The notes below the pieces were generated by a model. That model saw only the letters and a program-made list of their open reading frames with translations. It was not told where the DNA came from and ran no database searches. DNA of 64,000 nt, from assembly GCF_022385335.1 (NCBI RefSeq), contig NZ_CP092431.1:6510001-6574000 (forward strand), in the 5' to 3' direction. The translations under genes were made by a program, and so were the position numbers. Source of the stretch: Streptomyces deccanensis. GTDB taxonomy: Bacteria; Actinomycetota; Actinomycetes; Streptomycetales; Streptomycetaceae. Shown piece after piece: positions 63,835-64,000 of the stretch (position 1 is the stretch's first letter; every line of letters begins with the position of its first letter).

Positions 63835-64000
63835 CTACGCGCCCCCCACCGGCCCCAAGTCCTCGTGTTCGCGGCGGATCGAGTACGCGACGAACGCCGC
63901 GCCCACGCCCAGCATGGCCGTGCCGCCGATGATGTACGGCGTGGTGTTGGGGCTGCCGGTGTCGGCGAGTTCGCGGGGTTCGTCGGCGGTCGTGTCGGCG
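63835..64000 (-). CDS. LAxTG-type sortase-anchored surface protein (3' end only)
   Basis: The last 54 complete codons of a minus-strand gene cut by the window end. The visible part is a C-terminal sorting signal: ELADTGSPNTTPYIIGGTAM, then a hydrophobic span LGVGAAFVAYS and a charged tail RREHEDLGPVGGA. LADTG fits the LAxTG motif of class E sortases, as used by Streptomyces long chaplins. The nature of the ectodomain is unknown because it lies outside the window. Confidence 0.8.
   Translation of the reverse strand, partial: ADTTADEPRELADTGSPNTTPYIIGGTAMLGVGAAFVAYSIRREHEDLGPVGGA

Overview
The window is a 64 kb piece of a Streptomyces chromosome. It has very high GC with strong G/C third-position bias, many GTG starts, many leaderless genes, and the afsQ2-afsQ1/sigQ locus next to a nucleoside-salvage block. 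From memory, not checked, the gene order follows the core region of S. coelicolor around SCO4869 to SCO4933. No rRNA, tRNA, insertion sequence, prophage or CRISPR array was seen.

Layout. (1) 1-2.3 kb: end of a methylmalonyl-CoA mutase-type gene, a LeuE-like exporter and a small secreted protein. (2) 2.6-12.3 kb: two divergent blocks for a cell-wall glycopolymer containing a nonulosonic acid. They hold a methyltransferase, an O-acyltransferase, polysialyltransferase-like and GT2 glycosyltransferases, then a DUF6716 protein, a CMP-sugar synthetase fused to a phosphatase, a NeuB-type synthase lacking its antifreeze-like domain, and a GT52-like transferase. This fits CMP-Kdn and teichulosonic acid synthesis. 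(3) 14-23 kb: two tandem BMP lipoproteins, an ABC ATPase, two permeases, cytidine deaminase and thymidine phosphorylase. (4) 23-31 kb: Uma2 protein, STAS protein, ECF sigma factor, MFS/LysR pair, degenerate hydrolase, adenosine deaminase and small envelope proteins. (5) 31-36 kb: lipoprotein-afsQ2-afsQ1 divergent from sigQ, with a perfect AfsQ1-type box between them, then a uridine-kinase-like gene. (6) 36-46 kb: deoC with a split ALDH16-like aldehyde dehydrogenase pair, two PH-domain membrane proteins, a PGM2-like mutase and purine nucleoside phosphorylase. (7) 46-64 kb: LpdA-like flavoprotein, DeoR and TetR regulators, acyl-CoA carboxylase genes (accA2, epsilon, pccB), maf, mmpB, biotin ligase, adenylate cyclase, enoyl-CoA hydratase, a GGDEF protein, histidine ammonia-lyase, and the end of a sortase-anchored protein.

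The main unifying signal is a 12-bp palindrome, CTACGCGCGTAG. It occurs once upstream of each of six nucleoside transcription units: both BMP genes, the ABC-cdd-deoA operon, add, deoC-ALDH, and PNP. This implies one regulator controls uptake, deamination, phosphorolysis and deoxyribose breakdown. The DeoR-family gene at 47917 is the only linked candidate, but the link is unproven.

Other notable items are an ABC ATPase whose good ribosome binding site precedes an ATC codon, a dispersed repeat read through inside the adenylate cyclase gene, G-tract arrays around sigQ, and a family of palindromic intergenic elements that form terminators where two copies meet.
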